64,000 nt of DNA. It comes from SZUA-287 sp036397975 (lineage in GTDB: Bacteria; Bacteroidota; Ignavibacteria; UBA10030; UBA6906). A program made the translations under genes and the position numbers. Shown piece by piece: positions 23,559 through 33,029 of the stretch; the stretch's first letter is position 1; every line of letters starts with the position of its first letter. The stretch covers positions 35,088-99,087 of the forward strand of contig DASWHW010000099.1 of the NCBI GenBank assembly GCA_036397975.1, written 5' to 3'. The notes under the pieces were generated by a model. It did not search any database. It saw nothing but the letters and a program-made list of their open reading frames with translations, and was not told the DNA's origin.

Positions 23559-26500
23559 CTACTCATGACTCACCGCAATCCCGGACTTACTTCCAGCACG
23601 CAGACGAAGTGCTCCGATCCATGACTTGATCTTCGTAACAGCTTCATCGAGCAGGGCATAAAAAGTCGGAACCACGACGAGAGTCAAGAATGTAGAGATT
23701 GTCAATCCAAAGATGATTGCCACGCCTAACGGGCGCCAGAAATCGGCGCTCTCGGCGCCGATAACAAAATGTAACCCCCTCCAGTCAAAATCGAATCCTG
23801 TCGCCAGGGGCGCAATTCCCAAAACGGTGGTCGCTGCCGTCAATAGTACCGGGCGAAGACGAGTCCTCCCTGCTTCAATCAGGGCCTCATTCATAGGCAA
23901 TCCGCTCGCATGGAGATTTTTTACGAAGTCCAAAAGTACGATGGCATTTTTGACAACTATCCCTGCGAGTGCAATAATCCCGACCCCTGTCATGATGGTG
24001 CTGAAGGGAATTTGCGTGACGATCTGGCCAATAAACACACCGATCATTGAAAGACCAACGGACAGCATAATGACAAAAGGAACTTTGAGCGAGTTGAATT
24101 CGGCAACCAGAACAAAGAAAACGAGAAGAAGCGTGATGACAAACGCGTTCAGGAGAAAGGACATTGCCTTCTGCTGTTCCTCATCTTCTCCGGTGAACTT
24201 GATCTCGTATCCTGCCGGAAGAGAGAAACCTGCAACAGCCGTTTTTACATCGCGAAGGACTTCGGGTCCGCTTCGGCCTTGCGCGTCGCCAGTGATCGTA
24301 ACAACTCGCTTCTGATCTTTTCGATGAATATCGGAAACACCGGTCGTCGTGCGGAGCGACGCTACCGAGACAAGCGGGATGGAAAGGAGCTTCCCCTGGT
24401 TATTCCGAAATGTGATGTTCAAGTTTTCAAGATCCCGCACTGAGGTCCGTTGATCGTCCTTCAGTCGAACACGTATGGAATACTCGTCCTCGCCAACGCG
24501 ATATTTTGACGCCTCGACCCCATTAATAGCGGCACGCACGGTCGATGCAACCTGTGACGTATTCATATGAAAGAGAGCAGCGCGCTCTCGATCAACGTCG
24601 ACCTGCACTTCAGGCTTTCCTGCGTCATAATTATCTTTCAGGTCAACAAGATTGGGAATGTTCCGGATACGATCCTGGATGGCCCGGCTTAATGTCGTAA
24701 GCTCATTATAACTTTCGCCCGACACTTCTATGGAAACTGCAGCGCCTACGGGAGGTCCTACGGCCTGCTTCACCACCTTAATGTCTCCGCCGGGAATGCC
24801 TGCGACCCCCTCGCGAATGTGCTCGAGAGTGCTGAAAGTACTCTGCTGACGCTTTTTCTTTTCAAGAAAATTCACGGCGATCGTACCTTTGTTTGGTGTC
24901 CCCTGGCCACCGAAGTCAAAGGGATTATCGGATGTGCCAACGCTGGAAACGACAAACTCCATATCATTGGCACCAGTAGCTCTTTTCAACCGGTCTTCCA
25001 CCACGTGGGCGATACTATTCGTAACTTCGAGAGATGTTCCTGGAGGAGTCTCTATTTGTACATTGACCAGATTGGGCTCTATGTTCGGGAAAAACTCATC
25101 CCCCGGATAGAAAACCACCAGGAGCACAATGACCAAAAAGAGAAATCCTAACGTTCCTCCTAACGTCAGGAACTTATGGTCTAACGTCCACGCTAAAGTT
25201 TTGGCGTACTTTTCCTGTGCCCACGGAAACAACTCTTCATCCACTTTCCGATAGGTGATGGTAATAGGGTTATATCTTTTCCACCATGTGGGGTGCTCAA
25301 GATTTTCCTTCGCCTTTCGTATCTGCTTCCGATAATCAATCCATTGCGCGCCTTGTACGGGACTGACTACAAAAGCCACAAAGAGCGAGGCACCCAGCGT
25401 GAAGATTAGCGTTGAAGGAAGATACCACATGAAATCTCCTACGACGCCGGGCCAAAAAAGCATCGGGATGAAAGCAGCGAGCGTTGTCAGCGTAGAGGTG
25501 ATAACAGGGATTGCAACTTCCGCGGTTCCTTTCTTCGCCGCAGTGATCGGGTCCTCATCCAATGACTGTTGGTGACGGTAGATATTCTCAATAACCACGA
25601 CAGCATCATCAACAAGAATACCCAGTACAAGAACGAGTGCGAATAGTACAACAAAGTTAAGGGTAATACCCGATCCCGCAAGAACAATAAATCCTATGAG
25701 CATCGAGAGCGGAATCGCAGTCGAAATCAGCAAGGAGTTCTTGAATCCAAAAAACATGAAGAGCACCACCACAACAAGGAACATTCCGGTCATGATGCTG
25801 TTTTCTAATTCTCTAACACTTCGTGCAATTTGAATCGATTGATCGTTCGAGATCGTCAGATTCAACCCGGGTGGCAGTTTCGGCTGCTCCTCGTTTACGA
25901 TTTTCTTCACCTCGGTCGCGATGTTGATCAGGTTTTCACCGGCACGCTTCCGTACTGCGAGCGAAACCACTTCTTGACCGTTTAACCTTGCATGAGTCTG
26001 TCGATCTTCAAATCCATAATAGACTGTTGCAACATCACGTATATGAATTGGCTTGCCATTGATGAGTTTAACAACAACATCCTCCAGTGGCCGGACATGT
26101 TTGAACTCCCCAGGTATGCGCACCGACAAGCTCTGGGTACCGTCATCGATCAATCCTCCCGGGGTGGACACATTCTCATTCTTGATCGCATTGATGACAT
26201 CGCCGAAGCCAACCTGATAACCGTTCAACAGTGCAACGTCGCAATTTACCTGGACTTCCGGTTCAATCGCACCGTTCATGTCCACACGAAGTACGCCGGG
26301 CACGGTTTCCACTTTTTCCTTGAGTTCCTTTGCCACAGTGCGGAGCCTCGCCACTCCGAATTCACCCCCGACATTGACAAAGAGGATTGGAAATTCACTG
26401 AAGTTGATTTCCGTAATGACGGGATCAAGAATATCCAAGGGAAGTTCAGAAATTGTAGAGTTCACCTTGTCGCGGACCCTTCTGATCGCCTCGTCAATTA

Positions 26501-26798
26501 CCACATCCGTTGTAAACTCCACCTGGATGGTTGAGAGTCCCTCTTTTGAAACGGAAGTAATCTTGTTGAGGTTTTTCACAGATTTAAGGTTCCGCTCCAG
26601 GGGTTGCGTCACGAGCCCCTCAATGTCCTCCGAGGAAACCCCAATGTAAGGTGTTGAGACAATGATGAGCGGGAGGGTAATGTCGGGTGCCGATTCTCTT
26701 GGAAGGGACATGTATGATGTTGTCCCTACGACCACAATGATGGTGATGAGAATATAAACTGCAACCCTGTTATCTACAGCAATGTTGGAAATACGCAT
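23559..26798 (-). CDS. RND multidrug efflux transporter, inner-membrane permease
   Basis: Proton-driven trimeric pump of the AcrB/MdtBC type, 1079 residues. Seen: TM1 at about 12-30, the large periplasmic loop, LVLGILVDDAVVVIENI with the paired Asp in TM4 used for proton relay, a second periplasmic loop, and GIVVKNAIVLLDFV with RPVLLTAATTVLGIAPL in the C-terminal half. The last 30 residues are cytoplasmic. It lies after the adaptor gene (11 bases between) in the TetR-TolC-adaptor-pump operon. Substrate class cannot be told; a multidrug role is likely because of the TetR control. Confidence 0.95.
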   Translation of the reverse strand: MRISNIAVDNRVAVYILITIIVVVGTTSYMSLPRESAPDITLPLIIVSTPYIGVSSEDIEGLVTQPLERNLKSVKNLNKITSVSKEGLSTIQVEFTTDVVIDEAIRRVRDKVNSTISELPLDILDPVITEINFSEFPILFVNVGGEFGVARLRTVAKELKEKVETVPGVLRVDMNGAIEPEVQVNCDVALLNGYQVGFGDVINAIKNENVSTPGGLIDDGTQSLSVRIPGEFKHVRPLEDVVVKLINGKPIHIRDVATVYYGFEDRQTHARLNGQEVVSLAVRKRAGENLINIATEVKKIVNEEQPKLPPGLNLTISNDQSIQIARSVRELENSIMTGMFLVVVVLFMFFGFKNSLLISTAIPLSMLIGFIVLAGSGITLNFVVLFALVLVLGILVDDAVVVIENIYRHQQSLDEDPITAAKKGTAEVAIPVITSTLTTLAAFIPMLFWPGVVGDFMWYLPSTLIFTLGASLFVAFVVSPVQGAQWIDYRKQIRKAKENLEHPTWWKRYNPITITYRKVDEELFPWAQEKYAKTLAWTLDHKFLTLGGTLGFLFLVIVLLVVFYPGDEFFPNIEPNLVNVQIETPPGTSLEVTNSIAHVVEDRLKRATGANDMEFVVSSVGTSDNPFDFGGQGTPNKGTIAVNFLEKKKRQQSTFSTLEHIREGVAGIPGGDIKVVKQAVGPPVGAAVSIEVSGESYNELTTLSRAIQDRIRNIPNLVDLKDNYDAGKPEVQVDVDRERAALFHMNTSQVASTVRAAINGVEASKYRVGEDEYSIRVRLKDDQRTSVRDLENLNITFRNNQGKLLSIPLVSVASLRTTTGVSDIHRKDQKRVVTITGDAQGRSGPEVLRDVKTAVAGFSLPAGYEIKFTGEDEEQQKAMSFLLNAFVITLLLVFFVLVAEFNSLKVPFVIMLSVGLSMIGVFIGQIVTQIPFSTIMTGVGIIALAGIVVKNAIVLLDFVKNLHASGLPMNEALIEAGRTRLRPVLLTAATTVLGIAPLATGFDFDWRGLHFVIGAESADFWRPLGVAIIFGLTISTFLTLVVVPTFYALLDEAVTKIKSWIGALRLRAGSKSGIAVSHE

Positions 26799-26809
26799 AG
26801 CATCTCAGT

Positions 26810-27871
26810 CTATTGAAGAATCTTTACAGCTTGCCCATCGACGAGTTTCTTATATCCCGAAACGACTACTTTGTCACCCGGTCGCAAACCAGAGAGTACT
26901 TCCACTGTATTTTTTTCGCGTCCTCCAAGAGTGACCTTTCGTTCCTCTGCAACTTGGTCAGCAATAACATAGACCACGGCGCGATTTTGATCGAGCTGCT
27001 GCACGAATTCTTCTTGCACTACCAAAGCATCCCTTGGGACCGATTGAGCAATTGTCACTTTCGCAACCATTTCAGGACGAAGAACACGATCCCGGTTTGG
27101 GACGACTGCCTCCGCGGAGAGCGCTCTGTTGTCGGGGGAAACAGTTGAGCTGATGTAACTTATTGTCCCTGTGTACACTTTCCCGGGGAGCGCAGGAACG
27201 CGGAATTCCATCGGCGCTCCCTGCTTCATGGAACCGGCATAACTTTCGGGAATTGTGATCAGGACCTTTACCGTGCTTACATTGACGATGCGGGCGACGG
27301 GAACTCCGGATCCTGCAAGTTCGGCCTCATCCAGGTAACGCTCTTCCAGTATTCCGGCAACAGGACTGCGCAGACGTGTTCGTTCCCATCGGGCCTTCAT
27401 TAACTCTGCTTGGGCTCTGGCAGCATCCCGACTGTACTCGGCATTCATCACCTGCAACTTGCTAATCCCCTGTTCTTTGAACACCTGATCCTGCTTCTCG
27501 TAATTCATTTCAGCCATCTTGTATTGAGCCAAGGCGGCTTCGAAACTTGCCTTCAACACATCATCTTTCAAAACAGCAACAATGGAATCTTTCGGAACGA
27601 ATTGGCCCTTGCGATATCGCCATTCCTTTATCGTCCCTCCTTCTTCCGCGCTGAGCAAGATGTCGTCGTACGCTTTGATAATTCCGACAACCTGAATTGT
27701 CTCGAAGAATGGGGAGGGTTGGATTTCCTGTATTTTCACTGGAACCGGATCTGCCGCCGGGGCTTCGTGTTTTGATTTGTCAATGTCTGCATTGGAGTTT
27801 CCGCACGAGAGCAATGTTAGTGTCGCTGCGAACACAAGCATTATGTTCCGAAGGCATGCGAGCGGTTTCAT
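26810..27871 (-). CDS. RND efflux periplasmic adaptor (membrane fusion protein), lipoprotein
   Basis: Links the pump to the outer-membrane channel. 353 residues with a lipoprotein signal (LTLLSC, Cys23). After it come the first beta strand region, a lipoyl-like half, a helical hairpin (about 95-155, QYKMAEMNYEKQDQVFKEQG), the second lipoyl half with LRSPVAGILEERYLDEAELA, and beta-barrel domains to the end. Start set at the ATG at 27871, with GGTGG eight bases upstream; ATGs at 27877 and 27886 are nearer to or before that site. Confidence 0.92.
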   Translation of the reverse strand: MKPLACLRNIMLVFAATLTLLSCGNSNADIDKSKHEAPAADPVPVKIQEIQPSPFFETIQVVGIIKAYDDILLSAEEGGTIKEWRYRKGQFVPKDSIVAVLKDDVLKASFEAALAQYKMAEMNYEKQDQVFKEQGISKLQVMNAEYSRDAARAQAELMKARWERTRLRSPVAGILEERYLDEAELAGSGVPVARIVNVSTVKVLITIPESYAGSMKQGAPMEFRVPALPGKVYTGTISYISSTVSPDNRALSAEAVVPNRDRVLRPEMVAKVTIAQSVPRDALVVQEEFVQQLDQNRAVVYVIADQVAEERKVTLGGREKNTVEVLSGLRPGDKVVVSGYKKLVDGQAVKILQ

Positions 27872-27887
27872 AGTCATTTCCACCATT

Positions 27888-29255
27888 TTACTGTATCTTT
27901 CTAGAATGTTTGTTAAGACCTCCCAGCGCTTGCTCTATATCGGTGGCAGCAAGGAGGTATTGATAAATTGCTTCGATGCGATTTACTTGGGCCCTGTTCA
28001 ACGCGAGCTGGGCATCGTTGACCTCCAACTGAGTGCCTGAACCAGAAGCAAATCGGGTGGCGACAATCCGATACCCTTTCTCAGCTTGCGCAATAGTCTT
28101 TTCATGAACACCAATTTGCTTTTGCGCCCACCGAAGCCGGAGTATCATTGATTCAACTTGCGTCCGGAGGGTCGATTCCATCGATGCCAGTTGTTCCTGC
28201 GATCGTCGGTGGTCAAGGGTCGCTTGTTCGACGCGAGCGTTCGTTTGAAATCCTTTGAAAACATTGAACGACAGATTCACTCCGACAACGGAACTTCCAA
28301 TAAAGTCGTTTGTTGAAAAATTGAACTGGTTCTTTTGCGCCTGCAGTTGATAATTTCCAAAGGCAGAGAGAGTCGGGAGATAGTTTGACCGTTCGATTGA
28401 TACAATCGCCTCGTTGACGTCCGTTTGTTTTCGAAGGGCTTCCAGCGAGGGATTCATCTTCACCGCATCCTCAACGGCATTCGTGAGATGCTGTTCATCA
28501 ACAATGTCAGGCTGAAGTAGACCAACGACTTCGAGGGGCTGCTCGGCGGAAATCCCCATGGCAATGCGGAGAGTATTCAGCGCAAGAACGTAATCATCTT
28601 CCGCTTTCATCACGTCGGGCTTCAGGTTCTCATAACTGACTTCGGCGCGCAATGCGTCATATTCCGATACGAGACCGGCAGACGAAAGGACTCTTGCATT
28701 CTTCAGGTTTTCCTCGGCGTTCTTCAAGGTTGAGTGCATAATTGTTCTTCCTTCGCCCGCAAGAAGAACCGAATAAAACGCTCTCCGCACACTTGCGACG
28801 GTTGCATTCTCTTTCGCTTGATACAAATCGCGAGCTGCTTCCGAGTAAATCTTTGCAGTCCCAACGCCGGTGAACACCGCAGAATTAAAAAGAACCTGCC
28901 GTGCTGAAAAAGTGAGATCAATGGAATTCTCCGATCCGATTTGTATTGGAACGACTCTTCCACTCTCCGGGTCATCAAAATCCGGAAGAAAGAAGACAGG
29001 TCGCTTCAATGCTCTCGAGTACGTGGCTGCGAAGTCCACCGACGGAAGAGCAAGACCGAAAGCTTCTTTAACTTGCTTATCCGCTTTTGTTACCTCAAAT
29101 CGAGCAGCGGAAAGATCATGGTTGCGCTCCAGTGCAATCCGAATCGCCTCATCGAGCGTGACTTGAAGAGCAGTCTGTTCTTGCGCCCCTACAAACTGGG
29201 TCATCAAGAGCATCAGGAAGGGTGTGAATATGATATTTCGTTTCATCGGAATCAT
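27888..29255 (-). CDS. TolC-family outer-membrane efflux protein
   Basis: Forms the outer-membrane channel of the pump. 455 residues: signal peptide (cleaved near VGA-QEQ), then two repeated coiled-coil/strand units, each with the TolC motif, e.g. VTLDEAIRIALERN near residue 33 and AVEDAVKMNPSLEALRKQ near 270. A second in-frame ATG three codons later (29246) gives the more usual basic start MKRN. TolC lies between regulator and adaptor, 32 bases after tetR. Confidence 0.93.
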   Translation of the reverse strand: MIPMKRNIIFTPFLMLLMTQFVGAQEQTALQVTLDEAIRIALERNHDLSAARFEVTKADKQVKEAFGLALPSVDFAATYSRALKRPVFFLPDFDDPESGRVVPIQIGSENSIDLTFSARQVLFNSAVFTGVGTAKIYSEAARDLYQAKENATVASVRRAFYSVLLAGEGRTIMHSTLKNAEENLKNARVLSSAGLVSEYDALRAEVSYENLKPDVMKAEDDYVLALNTLRIAMGISAEQPLEVVGLLQPDIVDEQHLTNAVEDAVKMNPSLEALRKQTDVNEAIVSIERSNYLPTLSAFGNYQLQAQKNQFNFSTNDFIGSSVVGVNLSFNVFKGFQTNARVEQATLDHRRSQEQLASMESTLRTQVESMILRLRWAQKQIGVHEKTIAQAEKGYRIVATRFASGSGTQLEVNDAQLALNRAQVNRIEAIYQYLLAATDIEQALGGLNKHSRKIQ

Positions 29256-29287
29256 TATAGGGTGTTTATAGGATGTTTCAACTTGTA

Positions 29288-29920
29288 CTAACGGGTGGAG
29301 GCTCCGTCGAAGAACAGCTTAACGATAAAAGCGGATTCCTTCTCAGGATCCAGGGCCACAAGACTTCCTTCATCACGAGAGCAGCGAGCAGAGCGAATAT
29401 GGATCATTTCAATAAAAAGGTGAGCAAGTTCCTCCGGCTTTTCATTTACAACGCGGCCTTTCGCGATATCTGCCCTGAGTGACTCTGCAAGGATGTCTTT
29501 CATACGATGAAATTTCTTCCGAAAATACGCCAGCTTTTCATGTTGTTCTTCCAACATCATCCGGTTCATTTCTCGCATGACTATTTTGAGAAAATCCTCT
29601 TCCTCTTTGAAGAGATTTATGATTCGAACAGAGTAACGATGGAATTTTTCCCGAGTCGTTCCCCCTTCATTCATTGTCTCACGGGCAACCACAGCCATCT
29701 GATCGAGCAACGAAACCAGGATTTCCTGAAAGATGTCCGATTTGCTATCGAAATAATTATAGAATGTTCCCTTTGCAAATTCAGCCCTGCGGGCTATTTG
29801 CTCAAGTGTTGCGTTTTTGTACCCATGTTTTGCAAAAACGGAACGTGCTGCCTGCATGATATCTTTTCGTCTTGCAAGTCGTTCACGCTCTCTGCGCTGT
29901 AACTGCTGGTGTACGGCCAT
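29288..29920 (-). CDS. TetR/AcrR-family regulator of the efflux operon
   Basis: Ligand-responsive repressor. 210 residues: N-terminal helix-turn-helix with RKDIMQAARSVFAKHGYKNATLEQIARRAEFAKGTFYNYF (shown here as the standard TetR block from about 20 to 60), then a helical ligand-binding domain with no close relative known to me. Start chosen at 29920 because of GGAGG ending five bases before it; a TTG at 29932 overlaps that site. It is first in the operon and probably represses itself through the inverted repeats at 29968-30013. Confidence 0.92.
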   Translation of the reverse strand: MAVHQQLQRRERERLARRKDIMQAARSVFAKHGYKNATLEQIARRAEFAKGTFYNYFDSKSDIFQEILVSLLDQMAVVARETMNEGGTTREKFHRYSVRIINLFKEEEDFLKIVMREMNRMMLEEQHEKLAYFRKKFHRMKDILAESLRADIAKGRVVNEKPEELAHLFIEMIHIRSARCSRDEGSLVALDPEKESAFIVKLFFDGASTR

Positions 29921-29967
29921 AATTTCCTCCAAAACAAAGACTATCTGGGGCCTCGGAAAGACTAACT

Positions 29968-30013
29968 GTTCATATTAATGAACGACTAGTTCATGATATG
30001 ACCAAGTGGTCAT
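29968..30013. promoter_or_regulatory. Three overlapping or adjacent inverted repeats, probable TetR operators
   Basis: GTTCAT-ATTA-ATGAAC (29968-29983), ATGAAC-GACTA-GTTCAT (29978-29994, sharing the ATGAAC half-site) and ATGACC-AAGT-GGTCAT (29998-30013). All use ATGAMC/GKTCAT half-sites. The third starts one base after the -10 box of the tetR promoter, covering the expected start point. This is what an autoregulated TetR operon should look like. Confidence 0.7.
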
Positions 30014-30042
30014 AATTTAGGGAAAAAAGTTCTTTCCGTCAA
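30014..30042 (-). promoter_or_regulatory. Promoter of the tetR efflux operon
   Basis: Minus strand TTGACG (30042-30037), 17 bases, TAAATT (30019-30014). The operator repeat at 29998-30013 adjoins the -10 box. Leader of about 85 bases to the tetR ATG. Confidence 0.65.
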
Positions 30043-30109
30043 GTAAAAGAGCATGAGCAGTATACGACAAGAAGAAAAAAAAGTTATAGCAAGGAAGAGA
30101 GGTCGAGGC

Positions 30110-30649
30110 TTACTCAGTCTCGTATTGGAGAATGGAAAAAATGTCGTACTTGGAAAGACGTTTTCTTCCTGCAAGGAAGCATAGCTCAACGAGAAAGGAC
30201 ATCCCTACAACAACGCCGCCGAGACTTTCAACGAGATCCGCCGCTGCTGCGATGGTCCCTCCTGTTGCCAAGAGATCATCGTGAAGAAGAATGCGGTCAC
30301 CCGCGCGTATTGCATCTTTGTGAATTTCAATTGCGTCCGTTCCATATTCAAGTGCGTACTCCTTACGCGCGGTTTCCGCCGGCAGTTTGTTCGGTTTGCG
30401 AATAGGAACAAATCCGATATTCATCTTATACGCGAGAGGCCCCGCAAAGATAAAACCTCTTGATTCAACGCTGACGATCTTATCGACGGGTACCTTTTTG
30501 TACTTTTCGTACAAAATATCTACGACCCGGCGAAATGAACCAGCATCTTTCAACAAGGTGGTGATGTCCCGAAATATAATCCCCTTCTTCGGGAAGTCTG
30601 GTACGCTTCGAATCGCTGAAAGCAAATCAGCCCTCTCGCGATCTACCAT
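30110..30649 (-). CDS. apt: Adenine phosphoribosyltransferase
   Basis: Salvages adenine with PRPP to AMP. From the ATG at 30649 the protein has 179 residues, normal for Apt. Seen: FPKKGIIFRDITTLLKD near residue 17, VSVESRGFIFAGPLA, and the PRPP-binding loop ILLHDDLLATGGT near 118. An in-frame start at 30694 would overlap the crotonase gene by 52 bases and is not needed; the chosen start overlaps it by seven, and AAGGA lies nine bases upstream. Confidence 0.94.
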   Translation of the reverse strand: MVDRERADLLSAIRSVPDFPKKGIIFRDITTLLKDAGSFRRVVDILYEKYKKVPVDKIVSVESRGFIFAGPLAYKMNIGFVPIRKPNKLPAETARKEYALEYGTDAIEIHKDAIRAGDRILLHDDLLATGGTIAAAADLVESLGGVVVGMSFLVELCFLAGRKRLSKYDIFSILQYETE

Positions 30650-31425
30650 TTGATTTTTTCCTTGTTGAGAAAAGAAGAAATGCCATGTTTGCAATCTTGT
30701 GTCATACGAGCTGCCGCATTCATGTTTGCGGCAAAGTCCAACGCATCCTGGAGATTCAACCCTTGAAGCTTCGAAAGCATCTCCTTCGACAACCCCATCG
30801 CAGTGAGGCTGTTCCGTTCGATGAGTTCATCTGCCAACCCGTCCACCATGTTTTGCAACGTTGATTCCGGCACTGCCTTGGTGATCAACTGAATCGATTC
30901 TGCTTCCTCCGCCGAGATGATGTGCCCGCGAAGAACAAGCTCCCGGGCTCGTCCCTCCCCCAAGCGTTTAATCAAGAAGATCATCACAATCGCCGGAATG
31001 AATCCAATGCGAGCCTCCGTGTACCCGAATGTGGCCCGTTCTTTTGATGCAATAATAAAATCGCATAGAGAAGCCAGGCCGCAACCGCCGGCAAGCGCAG
31101 GTCCGTTCACCATTGCAATGACTGGCTTTCGAAGTTCATAGATCGTTCGAAAAAGCCCGGCAAGCTGCCGAGAGTCGGCTCGATTCTCATCAAGATCAAA
31201 ACTCTGCAGGCGTTGTAGATAATCGAGGTCGGCCCCCGCACAAAATGCTGGTCCAGCGGCCGCCAAGATAACTACTTTGACATTCGGGTCTTTTTGGGCG
31301 TTGAGGAAACATTGCGTCAACTCTTTTACAATCCCATCGTCGAGTGCGTTCCGCTTTTCAGGACGGTTCAAAGTAATGAATGCTTTGCGCTCTCGGGTTT
31401 CATAAAGAATGTTCTTCTTCGTCAT
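30643..31425 (-). CDS. Enoyl-CoA hydratase/isomerase (crotonase) family protein
   Basis: Acyl-CoA hydratase or isomerase, substrate unknown. 260 residues from MTKKNILYETRERKAFITLNRPEKRNAL. The oxyanion-hole segments GPAFCAGADLDYL (near 60) and GPALAGGCGLASLCD (near 106) are intact. The first catalytic Glu position appears as Gly-Cys-Gly and the second region reads EARIGFIPA, so the hydratase glutamate pair is not obvious; methylglutaconyl-CoA hydratase-like enzymes are a possibility. No Shine-Dalgarno; the candidate promoter ends six bases before the ATG. Confidence 0.88.
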   Translation of the reverse strand: MTKKNILYETRERKAFITLNRPEKRNALDDGIVKELTQCFLNAQKDPNVKVVILAAAGPAFCAGADLDYLQRLQSFDLDENRADSRQLAGLFRTIYELRKPVIAMVNGPALAGGCGLASLCDFIIASKERATFGYTEARIGFIPAIVMIFLIKRLGEGRARELVLRGHIISAEEAESIQLITKAVPESTLQNMVDGLADELIERNSLTAMGLSKEMLSKLQGLNLQDALDFAANMNAAARMTQDCKHGISSFLNKEKIKW

Positions 31426-31431
31426 GACCCG

Positions 31432-31460
31432 AAAATAGTCATAATCACTCCGAAAAACAA
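31432..31460 (-). promoter_or_regulatory. Candidate promoter of the crotonase-apt pair (leaderless)
   Basis: Minus strand TTGTTT (31460-31455), 17 bases, TATTTT (31437-31432). The ATG at 31425 is six bases past the -10 box, so the transcript would start at the start codon. The glnA terminator lies just upstream, so a promoter is needed here. Confidence 0.5.
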
Positions 31461-31491
31461 GCCTGTCGGATTCGTTTTCCGGAACAAAACA

Positions 31492-31524
31492 AATCCCGTG
31501 ACTACTTAATGTCGCCACGGGATT
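31492..31524 (-). terminator. Rho-independent terminator of glnA
   Basis: On the minus strand AATCCCGTG, a 15-base loop, CACGGGATT (nine perfect pairs), then TTGTTTTGTT. It begins 24 bases after the glnA stop. Confidence 0.8.
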
Positions 31525-31547
31525 ACGCGATCATTCTCGAAAAAGTA

Positions 31548-32981
31548 CTACACGTCGTAATAAAGTCCGAACTCGTAAGGATGCGGTCTAAGGGACATAG
31601 GTTTCACTTCTCTATCCATCTTATAACGAATCCAGGTGTCGATTACGTCTGTAGTGAAAACATCTCCCTTCAGTAGGAAGTCATGGTCTCTCTCAAGAGC
31701 GTGCAACGCTTCCTCCAATGAACCTGGAGTGGAAGGAACATTCTTCAGTTCTTCCGGCTCAAGATCGTAGATATCTTTGTCGAGCGGATCGCCTGGATCA
31801 ATCCGATTCATGACTCCATCAAGCCCCGCAAGAAGTAGTGCGGAGAACGCAAGATACGGGTTGCAGGCTGGATCAGGACACCGAAACTCTAAACGTTTTG
31901 CTTTTGGACTCGAGGAGTACATTGGAATGCGGATCGATGCGCTTCTATTTCTTTGAGAATAAGCAAGGTTCACGGGCGCTTCGAAGCCCGGTACAAGCCG
32001 CTTGTACGAATTGGTCGTAGGGTTGGTGATCGCACAGAGAGCTGGAGCATGCTTCAACAGGCCTCCAATATAATGCAAAGCCGTATCGCTGAGGTTGGCA
32101 TACTTATCACCATAGAACAGAGGCTTGTCGTTCTTCCAGAGACTCTGATGTACGTGCATCCCTGACCCGTTGTCACCAAAGAGCGGCTTTGGCATGAAGG
32201 TTACACTCTTTCCCCGAAGACGGGCAGTGTTCTTGATGACATATTTAAAAAGCAGCATGTCGTCGGCCGACTTCAGCAGCGGTGCAAAGCGAAGATCGAT
32301 CTCCGATTGACCTCCAGTGGCTACTTCGTGGTGTTGCGCCTCCACCTCTAACCCGGCCCGGATGAGATTTTGCGTCATTTCATTTCGCAGGTCTTGCAGA
32401 TGGTCGGTCGGTGGAACTGGAAAATAGCCTTCCTTGTAGCGAGGTTTATATCCAAGGTTCGGCATTTCATCACGACCCGAATTCCAGCGGCCTTCGATTG
32501 AATCGAGATAGTAGTAGCTGCAATGCTCGTTTGTATCAAATCGAACATCATCAAAAATGAAGAACTCCGCCTCGAAGCCAAAGTATGAAGTATCCGCTAT
32601 TCCAGTCGACTTCATATATGCCTCTGCACGCTGCGCAATACTCCTCGGACAGCGTTCGTACTTTTCCTTCGTAAGCGGATCATGAACGTCGCATATCAGG
32701 CTCAGCGATTTCACATCAATGAAATGATCTATCTTCCCTGTCGATGCGTCCGGGATGATGAGCATGTCACTTTCATTGATTGCTTTCCATCCCCGAATAC
32801 TCGATCCATCGAAGCCAAAGCCTTCCTCAAAGGAAGATTCGGAGAGTTGCGAAACGGGAACAGAAAAATGTTGCCACGATCCGGGAAAATCCATGAACTT
32901 GAAGTCAACCATTTTCACGTCTTCGTCCTTAATGAGCTTGAAGACTTTGGCGATTGCAGTGTTGCCGCCTTGCTGGGCCAT
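31548..32981 (-). CDS. glnA: Glutamine synthetase, type I
   Basis: Makes glutamine from glutamate, ammonia and ATP; central nitrogen assimilation. 477 residues, GSI length. Seen: N-terminal KFMDFPGSWQHF with the D50-like loop, GFDGSSIRGW, the Glu/metal region FGFEAEFFIFD, HHEVATGGQSEIDLRF, GSGMHVHQSLWK, and NRSASIRIP. KDIYDLEPEE carries the tyrosine (about 405) that is adenylylated in GSI-beta enzymes. An Lrp/AsnC gene lies 65 bases upstream with an inverted repeat between, so control by that regulator is likely. Confidence 0.97.
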   Translation of the reverse strand: MAQQGGNTAIAKVFKLIKDEDVKMVDFKFMDFPGSWQHFSVPVSQLSESSFEEGFGFDGSSIRGWKAINESDMLIIPDASTGKIDHFIDVKSLSLICDVHDPLTKEKYERCPRSIAQRAEAYMKSTGIADTSYFGFEAEFFIFDDVRFDTNEHCSYYYLDSIEGRWNSGRDEMPNLGYKPRYKEGYFPVPPTDHLQDLRNEMTQNLIRAGLEVEAQHHEVATGGQSEIDLRFAPLLKSADDMLLFKYVIKNTARLRGKSVTFMPKPLFGDNGSGMHVHQSLWKNDKPLFYGDKYANLSDTALHYIGGLLKHAPALCAITNPTTNSYKRLVPGFEAPVNLAYSQRNRSASIRIPMYSSSPKAKRLEFRCPDPACNPYLAFSALLLAGLDGVMNRIDPGDPLDKDIYDLEPEELKNVPSTPGSLEEALHALERDHDFLLKGDVFTTDVIDTWIRYKMDREVKPMSLRPHPYEFGLYYDV

Positions 32982-33029
32982 AAGAGTTCCTTTGTGTTAG
33001 AAAGTGAATAATAAAGAAGAATTCAATTC

